DNA of 64,000 nucleotides from Agromyces sp. LHK192 (lineage in GTDB: Bacteria; Actinomycetota; Actinomycetes; Actinomycetales; Microbacteriaceae): positions 682,001-746,000 of the forward strand of contig NZ_CP034753.1 of the NCBI RefSeq assembly GCF_004006235.1, read 5' to 3'. The position numbers and the translations under genes are program-made. This document shows, in pieces, positions 41,544 through 50,239 of this stretch (position 1 is its first letter; each line of letters opens with the position of its first letter). A model generated the notes under the pieces. That model had not been told where the DNA came from. It saw only the letters and a program-made list of their open reading frames with translations, and did not search any database.

Positions 41544-42989
41544 GTGACCGAACAGCCTGCGCCGACCGAGCATCCTGCGCCGACGCAGCCTCCCGAACCT
41601 TCCGCGCCCGCCGACGGGACCGGCGCGTCCGCACCCGACCGGCGACCGGGGGTGCTCTCGGCGCCGTACCGCTGGCTCAGCCTCGGGATGTTCGCGCTGA
41701 TCGTGCTCGCCGCGTTCGAGGCGCTGGCGGTCACGACGGTCATGCCGCTCGTCGCCGACGACCTCGACGGCTGGTCCCTGTACGCCATCGCGTTCTCGAT
41801 GCCGCTCGCCTCCGGCGTCATCGGCATGGTCGTGGCCGGCAACTGGGTCGATCGCGCAGGGCCCATCCCGCCGCTGATCGCCTCGGCCGTCGTCTGGCTC
41901 GTCGGCGTGCTCATCGCAGGCACCGCGACGAGCATGGAGCTGCTGGTCGTCGGCAGGTTCGTGCACGGGCTGGGCGGCGCAGCCGTCATCGTGCCGCTGT
42001 ACGTGGTCGTCGCCCGGGTGTACCCCGAGTACCTGCGCGCGCGGGTCTTCGCGGGGTTCGCCGCGGCCTGGGTCATCCCGTCGATCGTGGGTCCGGCCGT
42101 CGCCGGTCTCGTCGCGGAGGCGTTCAGCTGGCACTGGGTCTTCCTCGGCGTGCTCGTGCTCGTGCTGCCGGTCGCGGCGATGATCCTGCCGCCGCTCGCC
42201 CGCGCCGGCGACCAGCTCCGCGGTGACGCATCGGTGCCGTGGAGCGTGGCCCGCATCGCGTGGTCGGTGCTCGCGGCCGTCGCAGCCCTCGGCCTGGGGC
42301 TCTCGAAGGAGCTGCCCGACCCCTGGCGCGGGATCGCGGCCGTGGCCGCGATCGCGGTCGTCGTGGTCGCCGCACGACCGTTGGTGCCGCGCGGCACGCT
42401 CACGCTCCGCCGCGGTACGCCGGCGATCGTCATGATCCGCGCCTTCGTCGGTGCCGCGTTCTTCGCGACGGAGGTCTACCTCCCGGCGATGTTCCGCGAG
42501 CAGTACGGCATGGCGCCGGCGCTCGCCGGCGCGGTGCTCACGGGCGCGGGCCTGAGCTGGGCGCTCGCATCCTGGCTGCAGGGACGCCTGGTCGACCGCG
42601 TGTCCGACACCGCGGCTGTGCGCATCGGCACCGCGGTGCTGCTCGTCGCGCTCACGCTCGTGCTCACGGGCTCGATCCTGCAGTGGCATCCGGCGTTCAC
42701 GTTCGCCGCGTGGACCATCGCCGGCGCCGGCATGGGCTTCATGTACCCGCGGTTCACCGTCGCGGTGCTGGCCGACTCGTCGAAGACCGAGCAGGGGTTC
42801 AACTCCGCCGCGCTCACGATCGGCGAGTCCCTCGGGTCGGTGGTCGGCATCACGCTGACGGCGCTCGTCGCGAGCGTCGCGGCCTCGGCGGGGTACACGA
42901 CGGAGTTCGTCGTCACGGTGTTCATCGCGGCGACGGCCGCGCTGCTGGCGCCGCGGGTCAGGCCTGCGGCGCGGGTCGCGGGGGCGTGA
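41544..42989 (+). CDS. MFS transporter, putative drug exporter
   Basis: This 481-residue membrane protein has a Pro/Ala-rich cytoplasmic N terminus (1-38) and about 14 hydrophobic segments. The early part TTVMPLVADDLDGWSLYAIA and motif GPAVAGLVAEAFSWHWVFLG in helix 5 are typical of DHA exporters. TAGGCT at 41531-41536, 7 nt before the GTG, indicates a leaderless transcript. The 3' end overlaps the convergent hypothetical gene by 32 bp. Confidence 0.87.
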   Translation: MTEQPAPTEHPAPTQPPEPSAPADGTGASAPDRRPGVLSAPYRWLSLGMFALIVLAAFEALAVTTVMPLVADDLDGWSLYAIAFSMPLASGVIGMVVAGNWVDRAGPIPPLIASAVVWLVGVLIAGTATSMELLVVGRFVHGLGGAAVIVPLYVVVARVYPEYLRARVFAGFAAAWVIPSIVGPAVAGLVAEAFSWHWVFLGVLVLVLPVAAMILPPLARAGDQLRGDASVPWSVARIAWSVLAAVAALGLGLSKELPDPWRGIAAVAAIAVVVVAARPLVPRGTLTLRRGTPAIVMIRAFVGAAFFATEVYLPAMFREQYGMAPALAGAVLTGAGLSWALASWLQGRLVDRVSDTAAVRIGTAVLLVALTLVLTGSILQWHPAFTFAAWTIAGAGMGFMYPRFTVAVLADSSKTEQGFNSAALTIGESLGSVVGITLTALVASVAASAGYTTEFVVTVFIAATAALLAPRVRPAARVAGA

Positions 42990-43455
42990 GGCTGCGGCCG
43001 GCGAGGAATTCGATCATGCCGACGGCGGATGCCTCGAGCACCGGGCCGGTGCCGAACTCCCAGTCGGCGTCGGTCGCGCGCAGCGCGTGCCCGCGCGTGA
43101 CGGCACGGATCTCGGTCGGGGCCTTCGCGGCGAGGTAGAGCGCGACCGCGCCGCCGGTGCGGTCGGCGAGCGCCGGCGTGACGGATGCCTCGCGCGCCAG
43201 CGCGAGGTAGTCGAGGACTGCACGGCTCAGCAGGCGCACGGGGATCTTCCGGCGCGAACGCGCCTCCACGCTGAGGGTGCGCAGACCCGCGGCAAGCGCC
43301 TGAGCTGGGTCGGACGCCTCGTCGCCGAGCCCGGTCTCCACGAGTTGCGCCTGCAGGATCACCTCGTCGAACTCCGCCCGCCAGTCCGAGTGCACGTCGG
43401 ATTCGTCGCGGCGCTCCTTCCAGCTGAGCGGCAGGTTCCTCATGAAGTCGGACAC
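42958..43455 (-). CDS. Conserved hypothetical protein, function unknown
   Basis: This 165-residue soluble, mainly helical protein begins MSDFMRNLPLSWKERR. I do not recognise a family. The stretch RRKIPVRLLSRAVLDYLALAR is basic and helical; the C terminus is Pro-rich. GACAAT lies 6 nt before the GTG at 43455-43453, supporting a leaderless start. An ATG four codons further in is an alternative. It converges on and overlaps the MFS gene, and is divergent from the first arabinose regulator. Confidence 0.65.
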   Translation of the reverse strand: MSDFMRNLPLSWKERRDESDVHSDWRAEFDEVILQAQLVETGLGDEASDPAQALAAGLRTLSVEARSRRKIPVRLLSRAVLDYLALAREASVTPALADRTGGAVALYLAAKAPTEIRAVTRGHALRATDADWEFGTGPVLEASAVGMIEFLAGRSLTPPRPAPQA

Positions 43456-43564
43456 CGCCCCATTGTCCCCCTGAACGGCGGATGCGGCATCCGTTCGCCG
43501 AGGCTCCCCATCGTCGCGTCCGGCGGCGCCCTGCGCCGTGACCCGTCCGGGGGGCAGCAGGTCG

Positions 43565-43645
43565 ATGTGACGGTCACACGTGTGACCGTCACATGCCGTG
43601 TGCCGACTGGTGCATACTGGTCGACGGCGCGTGTGACCGTGCACA
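43565..43645. promoter_or_regulatory. LacI-type operators in front of the first arabinose regulator
   Basis: A perfect 30-bp palindrome at 43565-43594 is made of two 13-bp palindromes TGTGAC-N-GTCACA (43566-43578 and 43581-43593) two base pairs apart. A third, degenerate box TGTGACCGTGCACA lies at 43632-43645. They precede the lacI gene at 43671 and match the box before the araD operon, suggesting autoregulation. Confidence 0.72.
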
Positions 43646-43670
43646 TGCCGTGAAACGAACGAGGTCGCCG

Positions 43671-44756
43671 ATGACTGCAGATGCGCCCAGGGGCAGGGCC
43701 CCGAGCATCCGCGACGTCGCGCGTCTCGCCGGTGTCTCGCACCAGACCGTCTCGCGCGTGCTGAATCACCACCCCAGCATCCGGCCGGAGACGAAGCAGC
43801 GCGTGCTCGACGTCATGGCCGAGCTGCAGTACAAGCCCAATCGGGCCGCGCGCGCCCTCGTCACGAGCCGCTCCCGGACGATCGGCGTCCTCGCGTCGTC
43901 GAGCACCAACACCCAGTACGGCCCGGCCTCGAGCATCGCGGCGATCGAGGCCGCGGCGAGGGCCCAGGGGTACTGGGTCAGCAGCGCGAACATCGAATCG
44001 GACGCCGCGTCGATCGCCGACGGACTGGCCCATCTCGCCGCGCAGGGGATCGAGGGGCTCGTCGTCATCGCCCCGCAGGTCCGCGTGTTCGACACGCTCG
44101 CCCAGCTGTCGATCGACGTGCCCTACGTGACCCTCCAGTCGACCGAGCGCGACCCCGACCACGCGCTGTACGTCGACCAGATCGCCGGGGCCCGCATCGC
44201 GACCCGGCACCTGATCGAACTCGGGCATCGCAACATCTACCACCTCGCGGGTCCGCAGGACTGGATCGAGGCGGAGGCGCGGATGCGCGGGTTCCTCGAG
44301 GAGATGAGCGCGCAGGACGTGCCCACGACCGCGCCGATCCTGGGCGACTGGACCGCGGAGTTCGGGTACTACGCGGGCCGCGAGCTGCTCACGGTGCGCG
44401 ACTTCACGGCGATCTTCGCATCGAACGACCAGATGGCCCTCGGGCTGATGCACGCCGTGCGCGACGCCGGCCTGGACATCCCGCGCGACGTGTCGATCAT
44501 CGGGTTCGACGACATCCCCGAGGCCGCCCACTTCTGGCCGCCCCTCACGACGGTCCGGCAGGACTTCGCAGAGCTGGGCCGGCGCTGCGTGTCGCTCCTG
44601 CTCGGAGACCCGGACGGCGACGGCGCGGATGCGGACGGCGCGGATGCCACGGCGGGAGCGGGTGCCGCCGATGCCGCGGCCGGCGCGTCGCCCCGCACGA
44701 GCACGATCGTGCCGGAACTCGTCGTGCGTGCTTCGACGGGCCGACCCGCGTTCTGA
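43671..44756 (+). CDS. LacI-family regulator (arabinose cluster regulator 1)
   Basis: This 361-residue repressor has the HTH SIRDVARLAGVSHQTVSRVL near residues 13-32 and an effector domain with RHLIELGHRNIYHLAG and IGFDDIPEAAHF. An Asp/Ala/Gly-rich insertion lies near residues 315-340, before the last strand. The start ATG 43671 follows GAGG; the upstream in-frame extension runs through an operator. It probably controls itself and the araD/ChvE-GguAB operon downstream through TGTGAC-N-GTCACA boxes. The ligand is inferred to be a pentose. Confidence 0.92.
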   Translation: MTADAPRGRAPSIRDVARLAGVSHQTVSRVLNHHPSIRPETKQRVLDVMAELQYKPNRAARALVTSRSRTIGVLASSSTNTQYGPASSIAAIEAAARAQGYWVSSANIESDAASIADGLAHLAAQGIEGLVVIAPQVRVFDTLAQLSIDVPYVTLQSTERDPDHALYVDQIAGARIATRHLIELGHRNIYHLAGPQDWIEAEARMRGFLEEMSAQDVPTTAPILGDWTAEFGYYAGRELLTVRDFTAIFASNDQMALGLMHAVRDAGLDIPRDVSIIGFDDIPEAAHFWPPLTTVRQDFAELGRRCVSLLLGDPDGDGADADGADATAGAGAADAAAGASPRTSTIVPELVVRASTGRPAF

Positions 44757-44848
44757 TCGGACGGACCGTCGGACCGGACGCGTTATCGATCCGTGATGCG
44801 TTCGAATTGACATCCGGAGCGCCGATGGGGTTACCATGGGCAGCGCCA

Positions 44849-44886
44849 TGTGAACGGTCACATCGGATGTCACACGGAACGTCACA
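44849..44886 (+). promoter_or_regulatory. Operator(s) of the araD-chvE-gguAB operon
   Basis: TGTGAACGGTCACA at 44849-44862 is a near-perfect LacI palindrome of the same type as the boxes at 43566-43593. It is followed by two more TCACA half-sites up to 44886 (GTCACAC and GTCACA). These lie about 70-105 bp before the small coupled ORF and araD. Confidence 0.7.
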
Positions 44887-44954
44887 TCGTCTCCGGAACT
44901 TCCGCGGCCGCGCACGGCGAAAGCCCCATCGCCCCACCTGACGAAGGAGTCCAC

Positions 44955-45032
44955 GTGTCCACCGCCCCCGCCGTGCACGCTCACCGCCTCACCGGCCGTG
45001 GCGTCGTCGCGATGTCGGAGGCCCGCCGATGA
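44955..45032 (+). CDS. Small 25-residue ORF coupled to araD
   Basis: GTG 44955 to TGA 45032 encodes 25 residues starting MSTAPAVHAHRLTG, with a strong Shine-Dalgarno (GAAGGAG at 44943-44949, 5 nt spacing). Its stop overlaps the araD start in ATGA, while araD itself has no good RBS, so this ORF may serve to load ribosomes onto araD. It is not a recognised leader peptide: it has no run of one amino acid. It could also be the remnant of a deleted gene. Confidence 0.5.
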   Translation: MSTAPAVHAHRLTGRGVVAMSEARR

Positions 45033-45757
45033 GCACGTTCGGACCCCAGGTGGAAGTCGCGATCGCACGGGTGCGCGCCGACGTGGCACGCCTGCACGCC
45101 GAATTGACCAGGTACGGCCTCGTCGTGTGGACCGGCGGCAACGTGTCGGGTCGGGTGCCCGGTGCGGACCTCTTCGTGATCAAGCCGTCCGGGGTGTCGT
45201 ACGACGACCTCGCGCCGGAGAACATGATCCTGTGCGACCTCGACGGGAACGTGGTCGACGGCACGCCGGGGGCCGAACGCAGCCCCTCGAGCGACACCGC
45301 GGCGCACGCGTACGTGTACCGGAACATGCCGGAGGTCGGCGGGGTCGTGCACACGCACTCCACCTACGCCACGGCCTGGGCGGCCCGCGGCGAGGAGATC
45401 CCGTGCGTGATCACGGCGATGGCCGACGAGTTCGGCGGGCCGATCCCGGTGGGTCCGTTCGCGATCATCGGGGACGACTCGATCGGGCGGGGCATCGTGG
45501 AGACGCTGACCGGGCATCGGTCGCGGGCCGTGCTCATGCGCAACCACGGCCCGTTCACCATCGGCGTCTCGGCGAAGGACGCGGTGAAGGCCGCGGTCAT
45601 GGTCGAGGACGTGGCCCGTACCGTGCACCTCGCCCGCGAAGCCGGGGAGCTCGTTCCCATGGCCCAGGACTCCATCGATCGCCTGTACGACCGGTACCAG
45701 AACGTCTACGGACAGGCGGCCGACGCCCGCAGGGCGAGCGAGCCCGCCCCCACATGA
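45029..45757 (+). CDS. araD: L-ribulose-5-phosphate 4-epimerase, copy 1
   Basis: This 242-residue class II aldolase-fold enzyme converts L-ribulose-5-phosphate to D-xylulose-5-phosphate. The zinc and active-site residues are visible: GGNVSGR and KPSG phosphate-binding loops, SSD near residues 87-89, His108 and His110 in HTHS, and His173 in RNHGPF. The C-terminal Tyr lies in YQNVYGQ. It is the first enzyme gene of an operon with a ChvE-type importer. A second, nearly identical copy lies at 50240; isofunctional redundancy or different substrates (L-ribulose-P versus another ketopentose-P) are possible. Confidence 0.92.
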   Translation: MSTFGPQVEVAIARVRADVARLHAELTRYGLVVWTGGNVSGRVPGADLFVIKPSGVSYDDLAPENMILCDLDGNVVDGTPGAERSPSSDTAAHAYVYRNMPEVGGVVHTHSTYATAWAARGEEIPCVITAMADEFGGPIPVGPFAIIGDDSIGRGIVETLTGHRSRAVLMRNHGPFTIGVSAKDAVKAAVMVEDVARTVHLAREAGELVPMAQDSIDRLYDRYQNVYGQAADARRASEPAPT

Positions 45758-45868
45758 AGACTTGCCCCCACTCCCGGGTGGGGCGAGGGAACGGACCGGC
45801 ATGGACGCGGTCCGATCCGACTGTCACCAAGACAACGACGTCCATTTGACACAGTGAAAGGACACACC

Positions 45869-46993
45869 GTGAAGACCACGAAGAAGGTGCTCCTCGCAAC
45901 GCTCGCGGCCGGCTCGATGCTGGCCCTGGCTGCCTGCTCGGGCGGCAGCGGCAGCGGCGGCGAGGGCGGCGGCGACGGCGGCCTCATCGGCGTCGCGATG
46001 CCCACCAAGTCGTCGGAGCGCTGGATCCAGGACGGCGACGCCGTCAAGGAGCAGCTCGAGGAGCAGGGCTTCAAGGTCGACCTCCAGTACGCCGAGGACG
46101 ACATCCCCACCCAGGTCTCGCAGATCGAGAACATGATCACCAAGGGCGCCGAGGCGCTGATCATCGCCTCGATCGACGGCACCACGCTCTCGCAGGTGCT
46201 GCAGGACGCGGCCGACGCCGACATCCCCGTCATCGCCTACGACCGCCTCATCCGCGACTCCGAGAACGTCGACTACTACGCGTCGTTCGACAACTACATC
46301 GTCGGCGTGCAGCAGGCCACCTCGCTCCTCGCGGGCCTCGGCCTCACCGACCTCGAGGGCGCCGAGGCGGCCGACGCGCCGGCCGGTCCGTTCAACATCG
46401 AGCTGTTCGCCGGTTCGCCCGACGACAACAACGCGACGTTCTTCTGGAACGGCGCGATCGACACGCTGCAGCCGTACATCGACGAGGGCACCCTCGTCGT
46501 GAAGTCGGGCCAGACCGACTTCGAGCAGGCCGCCATCCTCCGCTGGGACGGCGAGGTCGCGCAGGAGCGGATGGAGAACATCCTCACCTCGACCTACTCG
46601 GACGGCTCGACCGTCAACGCGGTGCTGTCGCCCTACGACGGCCTCTCGCGCGGCATCATCTCGGCGCTCACCGACGCGGGCTACACCGTCGGCGAGGGCT
46701 GGCCGATCATCTCCGGCCAGGACGCCGAGCTCGACTCGGTCAAGGCGATCAACGCCGGCGAGCAGTACGCGACCATCTTCAAGGACACGCGTGAGCTGGC
46801 CGCCGTCGCCGTCGACATGGCGTCGGCCCTCCTGAACGGCGAAGAGCCCGAGGTCAACAACACCGAGGACTACGACAACGGCGTGAAGGTCGTCCCGTCG
46901 TACCTCCTCGAGTCGCAGATCGTCGTCAAGGACAACATCACCGAGGTCCTGGTCGACACCGGCTACTGGACCGAAGAGGAAATCAACGGCTGA
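45869..46993 (+). CDS. chvE: ChvE-type multiple-sugar-binding lipoprotein
   Basis: This 374-residue lipoprotein has lipobox LAAC (Cys near residue 23), a Gly/Ser linker, then a type I periplasmic binding fold (Peripla_BP_4) with [32 protein letters not shown] and [12 protein letters not shown], matching ChvE-like proteins for arabinose, xylose, galactose and glucose. AAAGGA lies 6 nt before the GTG at 45869. With the next two genes it forms a CUT2 importer. The preceding 110 bp contain no gene, only a weak stem (near 45764-45790). Confidence 0.92.
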   Translation: MKTTKKVLLATLAAGSMLALAACSGGSGSGGEGGGDGGLIGVAMPTKSSERWIQDGDAVKEQLEEQGFKVDLQYAEDDIPTQVSQIENMITKGAEALIIASIDGTTLSQVLQDAADADIPVIAYDRLIRDSENVDYYASFDNYIVGVQQATSLLAGLGLTDLEGAEAADAPAGPFNIELFAGSPDDNNATFFWNGAIDTLQPYIDEGTLVVKSGQTDFEQAAILRWDGEVAQERMENILTSTYSDGSTVNAVLSPYDGLSRGIISALTDAGYTVGEGWPIISGQDAELDSVKAINAGEQYATIFKDTRELAAVAVDMASALLNGEEPEVNNTEDYDNGVKVVPSYLLESQIVVKDNITEVLVDTGYWTEEEING

Positions 46994-47014
46994 GGCTGAG
47001 TTCCCGATGACCGG

Positions 47015-47047
47015 CCGGTGGGGGAAGTACTACGCTTCCCCCACCGG
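47015..47047 (+). terminator. Hairpin between chvE and gguA
   Basis: There is a perfect 13-bp stem (47015-47027 with 47035-47047), loop TACTACG, 22 nt after the chvE stop. No U tract is present. It probably tunes the level of the transporter genes below the binding protein. Confidence 0.65.
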
Positions 47048-47083
47048 CAGGTCTCGTCACTCGGCAATGGAGCAGGAGCAAGG

Positions 47084-48613
47084 ATGACCACCAACATTCT
47101 CGAGATGCGCGGCATCACGAAGACCTTCCCCGGCGTGAAGGCCCTCTCGAACGTCAACCTCCAGGTCGCGCGCGGCGAGGTGCACGCGATCTGCGGCGAG
47201 AACGGCGCCGGCAAGTCGACCCTGATGAAGGTGCTGTCGGGCGTGTACCCGCACGGCACCTACGACGGCGACATCGTCTTCGAGAACGAGGTCGTCGAGT
47301 TCAAGGACCTCACCGACTCCGAGGCCAAGGGCATCGTCATCATCCACCAGGAGCTCGCCCTGAGCCCCTACCTCTCCATCGCCGAGAACATCTTCCTCAA
47401 CAACGAGCAGAAGGGCCGCGGCGGCCTGATCGACTGGAACCAGACGAACTTCGAGGCCGCCAAGCTCCTCGCGCGCGTCGGACTCCGGGAGAACCCGACC
47501 ACGAAGATCATGGACATCGGCGTCGGCAAGCAGCAGCTCGTCGAGATCGCCAAGGCCCTCTCGAAGGAGGTCAAGCTCCTCATCCTCGACGAGCCGACCG
47601 CCGCGCTCAACGACGAGGACTCCGACCACCTGCTCGACCTGATCCTCCACCTCAAGGGGCAGGGCATCACGTCGATCATCATCAGTCACAAGCTGAACGA
47701 GATCAAGAAGGTCGCCGACTCGGTCACGGTCATCCGCGACGGCAAGACGATCGAGACGATCGCGAAGAACGACGTCACCGAGGACCGCATCATCAAGGAC
47801 ATGGTGGGCCGCGACCTCGAGCACCGGTACCCCGACCACACCCCGAACCTCGGCGAGGAACTGCTGCGCGTCGAGGACTGGACCGCGCACCACCCGCAGG
47901 ACGTCTCGCGCGTCGTCGTCGACAACGTGAACCTCAACGTCCGTGCCGGTGAGATCGTCGGCATCGCGGGCCTCATGGGCGCCGGCCGCACCGAGTTCGC
48001 GATGAGCCTGTTCGGCCAGACCTACGGGTCGCGGATCTCGGGGAAGGTGTTCCTCCGCGGCAAGGAGATCAAGACCCGCACGGTCTCGGAGGCGATTGAC
48101 AACGGCATCGCCTACGCCACCGAGGACCGCAAGACCTATGGCCTCAACCTCATCGAGGACATCAAGCGGAACATCTCGATGGCTTCGCTGAAGAAGCTCG
48201 AGAACTTCGGCCTCGTCCACGACAACGAGGAATACAAGGTCGCCACCGAGTTCAAGCAGTCGATGAACATCAAGGCGCCCAACGTCCTGGTGAAGACCGG
48301 CAAGCTGTCGGGTGGCAACCAGCAGAAGGTCGTGCTGTCGAAGTGGATCTACTCCGACCCCGAGGTGCTGATCCTCGACGAGCCGACCCGCGGCATCGAC
48401 GTCGGCGCCAAGTACGAGATCTACACGATCATCAACAAGCTCGCGGCGCAGGGGAAGGGCATCATCGTCATCTCCTCCGAGCTGCCCGAGCTCCTCGGCA
48501 TCTGCGACCGCGTGTACGCCCTCTCGGAGGGCCGCATCACGGGCGAGCTCCCGATCGAGGAGGCCACGCCCGAGGCGATGCTCAAGCTCATGACCATGGA
48601 AAAGCCCCGCTGA
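47084..48613 (+). CDS. gguA: CUT2 sugar ABC transporter ATPase (GguA/MmsA-like)
   Basis: This 509-residue protein has two tandem ABC domains. The N-terminal domain has Walker [10 protein letters not shown] and Walker [13 protein letters not shown]; its signature region is modified ([15 protein letters not shown]). In the second domain the Walker A is degenerate (GLMGAGRTE) and the signature [14 protein letters not shown] is canonical, as usual for CUT2 ATPases. It energises sugar import through GguB with the ChvE lipoprotein. AGGA lies just before the ATG. Confidence 0.93.
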   Translation: MTTNILEMRGITKTFPGVKALSNVNLQVARGEVHAICGENGAGKSTLMKVLSGVYPHGTYDGDIVFENEVVEFKDLTDSEAKGIVIIHQELALSPYLSIAENIFLNNEQKGRGGLIDWNQTNFEAAKLLARVGLRENPTTKIMDIGVGKQQLVEIAKALSKEVKLLILDEPTAALNDEDSDHLLDLILHLKGQGITSIIISHKLNEIKKVADSVTVIRDGKTIETIAKNDVTEDRIIKDMVGRDLEHRYPDHTPNLGEELLRVEDWTAHHPQDVSRVVVDNVNLNVRAGEIVGIAGLMGAGRTEFAMSLFGQTYGSRISGKVFLRGKEIKTRTVSEAIDNGIAYATEDRKTYGLNLIEDIKRNISMASLKKLENFGLVHDNEEYKVATEFKQSMNIKAPNVLVKTGKLSGGNQQKVVLSKWIYSDPEVLILDEPTRGIDVGAKYEIYTIINKLAAQGKGIIVISSELPELLGICDRVYALSEGRITGELPIEEATPEAMLKLMTMEKPR

Positions 48614-48650
48614 CCCCGCGCACGCGGACCCGCATCCCAGGAGACATCCG

Positions 48651-49907
48651 ATGACGAACAATCCCACCCAGACGCCCACCGGGCCGACCGGCGAATCGCA
48701 GGCGGTCGGCGGCAACATCAACCCCTCCGAGAACAAGTTCACGAGCTGGCTCAGCCACGTGCTCGGCGACCTCGGCAAGAACGGCATCTTCATCGCGCTC
48801 ATCGCGGTGGTCGTGCTGTTCGCGATCCTGACCGACGGGATCCTGCTGCGACCGCAGAACATCTCGAACCTCGTCGTGCAGAACGGCTACATCCTCGTGC
48901 TCGCGATCGGCATGGTGATGGTCATCATCGCCGGCCATATCGACCTGTCGGTCGGATCGGTCGCGGCGTTCGTCGGCGCCTGCTCGGGGGTCTTCGCGGT
49001 GCAATGGGGGCTGCCGTGGTGGCTGGCCGTCATCCTGTCGCTCGGCATCGGCGCGCTCGTCGGCGTCTGGCAGGGCTTCTGGGTCGCCTTCGTCGGCATC
49101 CCCGCGTTCATCGTGACCCTGGCGGGCATGCTCATCTTCCGCGGCCTCGCGCTCGTCGTGCTCGGCAACGCGAACATCGGCTCGTTCCCGGCCGAGTACC
49201 GTGCGCTCGGCAACGGCTTCCTCTCCGACGTGTTCGGCGACTTCGAGATCGACCCGCTCACGCTCGGCATCGGCGCGCTCGCCATCGTGCTGCTCGTCGT
49301 GCAGCAGGTGCGCACGCGCCGCGGCCGCCAGAAGTACGGCCAGGACGTCGAGCCCATGGTGTGGTTCATCACCAAGCTCGTGCTGGTGGCGGCGGCGATC
49401 GGCTTCTTCGCCTACTCGCTCGCCTCGTACAAGGGCATCCCGATCACGCTGATCATCCTCGCCGTGCTCGTGCTCGTCTACGGCATCGTGATGAATCGCA
49501 CCGTGTTCGGCCGCCACATCTACGCGATCGGCGGCAACCGTCACGCGGCCGAGCTGTCGGGCATCAAGACCCGCCGGGTCGACTTCTGGCTCTTCGTCAA
49601 CATGGGCGTGCTCGCCGCGCTCGCCGGCCTCATCTTCACCGCCCGCCTCAACCTGGCGGGCCCGAAGGCCGGCGACGGCTTCGAGCTCGAGGCCATCTCG
49701 GCCGCGTTCATCGGCGGCGCGGCCGTGCAGGGCGGCGTCGGCACGATCGGCGGCGCGATCATCGGTGGCCTCATCATCGGTGTCCTCAACAACGGCATGT
49801 CGATCATGGGCATCGGCATCGAGTGGCAGCAGGCCGTCAAGGGCCTCGTGCTGCTGCTGGCCGTCGCGTTCGACGTGTACAACAAGCGCCGCTCCGGCGG
49901 TCGCTGA
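48651..49907 (+). CDS. gguB: CUT2 sugar ABC transporter permease (GguB-like)
   Basis: This 418-residue permease of about ten helices has the family segment GHIDLSVGSVAAFVG near residues 99-113 and the EAA-like ISAAFIGGAAVQGGVGTIGGA near the end. A longer middle stretch (about 215-245, RTRRGRQKYGQ) is typical of GguB. The gene lies 37 bp after gguA with AGGAG before the ATG. A perfect hairpin follows, ending the operon. Confidence 0.93.
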   Translation: MTNNPTQTPTGPTGESQAVGGNINPSENKFTSWLSHVLGDLGKNGIFIALIAVVVLFAILTDGILLRPQNISNLVVQNGYILVLAIGMVMVIIAGHIDLSVGSVAAFVGACSGVFAVQWGLPWWLAVILSLGIGALVGVWQGFWVAFVGIPAFIVTLAGMLIFRGLALVVLGNANIGSFPAEYRALGNGFLSDVFGDFEIDPLTLGIGALAIVLLVVQQVRTRRGRQKYGQDVEPMVWFITKLVLVAAAIGFFAYSLASYKGIPITLIILAVLVLVYGIVMNRTVFGRHIYAIGGNRHAAELSGIKTRRVDFWLFVNMGVLAALAGLIFTARLNLAGPKAGDGFELEAISAAFIGGAAVQGGVGTIGGAIIGGLIIGVLNNGMSIMGIGIEWQQAVKGLVLLLAVAFDVYNKRRSGGR

Positions 49908-49929
49908 CCCCGCCGAAGTCCAGCGGTCT

Positions 49930-49963
49930 CGACGGGCCCCCGCCACGCGGCGGGGGCCCGTCG
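49930..49963 (+). terminator. Terminator of the araD-chvE-gguAB operon
   Basis: There is a perfect 15-bp GC-rich stem (49930-49944 with 49949-49963) with loop ACGC, 23 nt after gguB. It is followed at once by repeat array A. Confidence 0.78.
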
Positions 49964-49980
49964 TCGTCCTCGGGCCCAGC

Positions 49981-50150
49981 ACGCGTGCGCCTTCGTGCTG
50001 CGCGCGCGGCTTCGTGCCGCGCGTGCGTCTTCGCGCTGCGCGTGCGCCTTGCTCCCACGCGTGCGCCTTGCTCCCACGCGTGCGCCTTCCATCTCGCACG
50101 CGGGGGAGAAACTCGCACGCGTGGAGAAACTCGCACGCGCAGGAAGGGGC
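49981..50150. repeat. Array A: 19-bp repeat units, forward then inverted
   Basis: Six forward units (49981-50094, each 19 bp, form RCGCGTGCGCCTTNNNCNN) are followed directly by three inverted units (50095-50150, 19, 18 and 19 bp, starting CGCACGCG). The core GCGTGCG/CGCACGC is kept and the rest varies. There are no spacers and no coding signs. The forward and inverted arms could pair in a long imperfect hairpin. The rest of the 332-bp gap 49908-50239 holds the gguB terminator and two LacI operators. Confidence 0.8.
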
Positions 50151-50168
50151 GCGGTTGGCAAACCGCTG

Positions 50169-50202
50169 CGTTAGCGCTAACGTTGCTGCGTTAGCGCTAA
50201 CG
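50169..50202 (+). promoter_or_regulatory. Two LacI operators of the araDBA operon
   Basis: Two perfect 14-bp palindromes CGTTAGCGCTAACG lie at 50169-50182 and 50189-50202, exactly 20 bp apart (two helical turns, same face). They are 38-71 bp before araD copy 2. The regulator is probably the LacI protein at 54228 (end of the operon). Confidence 0.8.
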
Positions 50203-50239
50203 TTTCCGCGTACGAACCACCCGACGAGGGAGTCATCCG

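Noticed and set aside
45758..45868. Terminator between araD copy 1 and chvE
   Set aside because: The pairing near 45764-45790 needs a wobble and a bulge and has no U tract; too weak to list as a terminator.
49981..50150. CRISPR array
   Set aside because: Units of 19 bp abut directly without unique spacers, orientation switches inside the array, and no cas gene is near.
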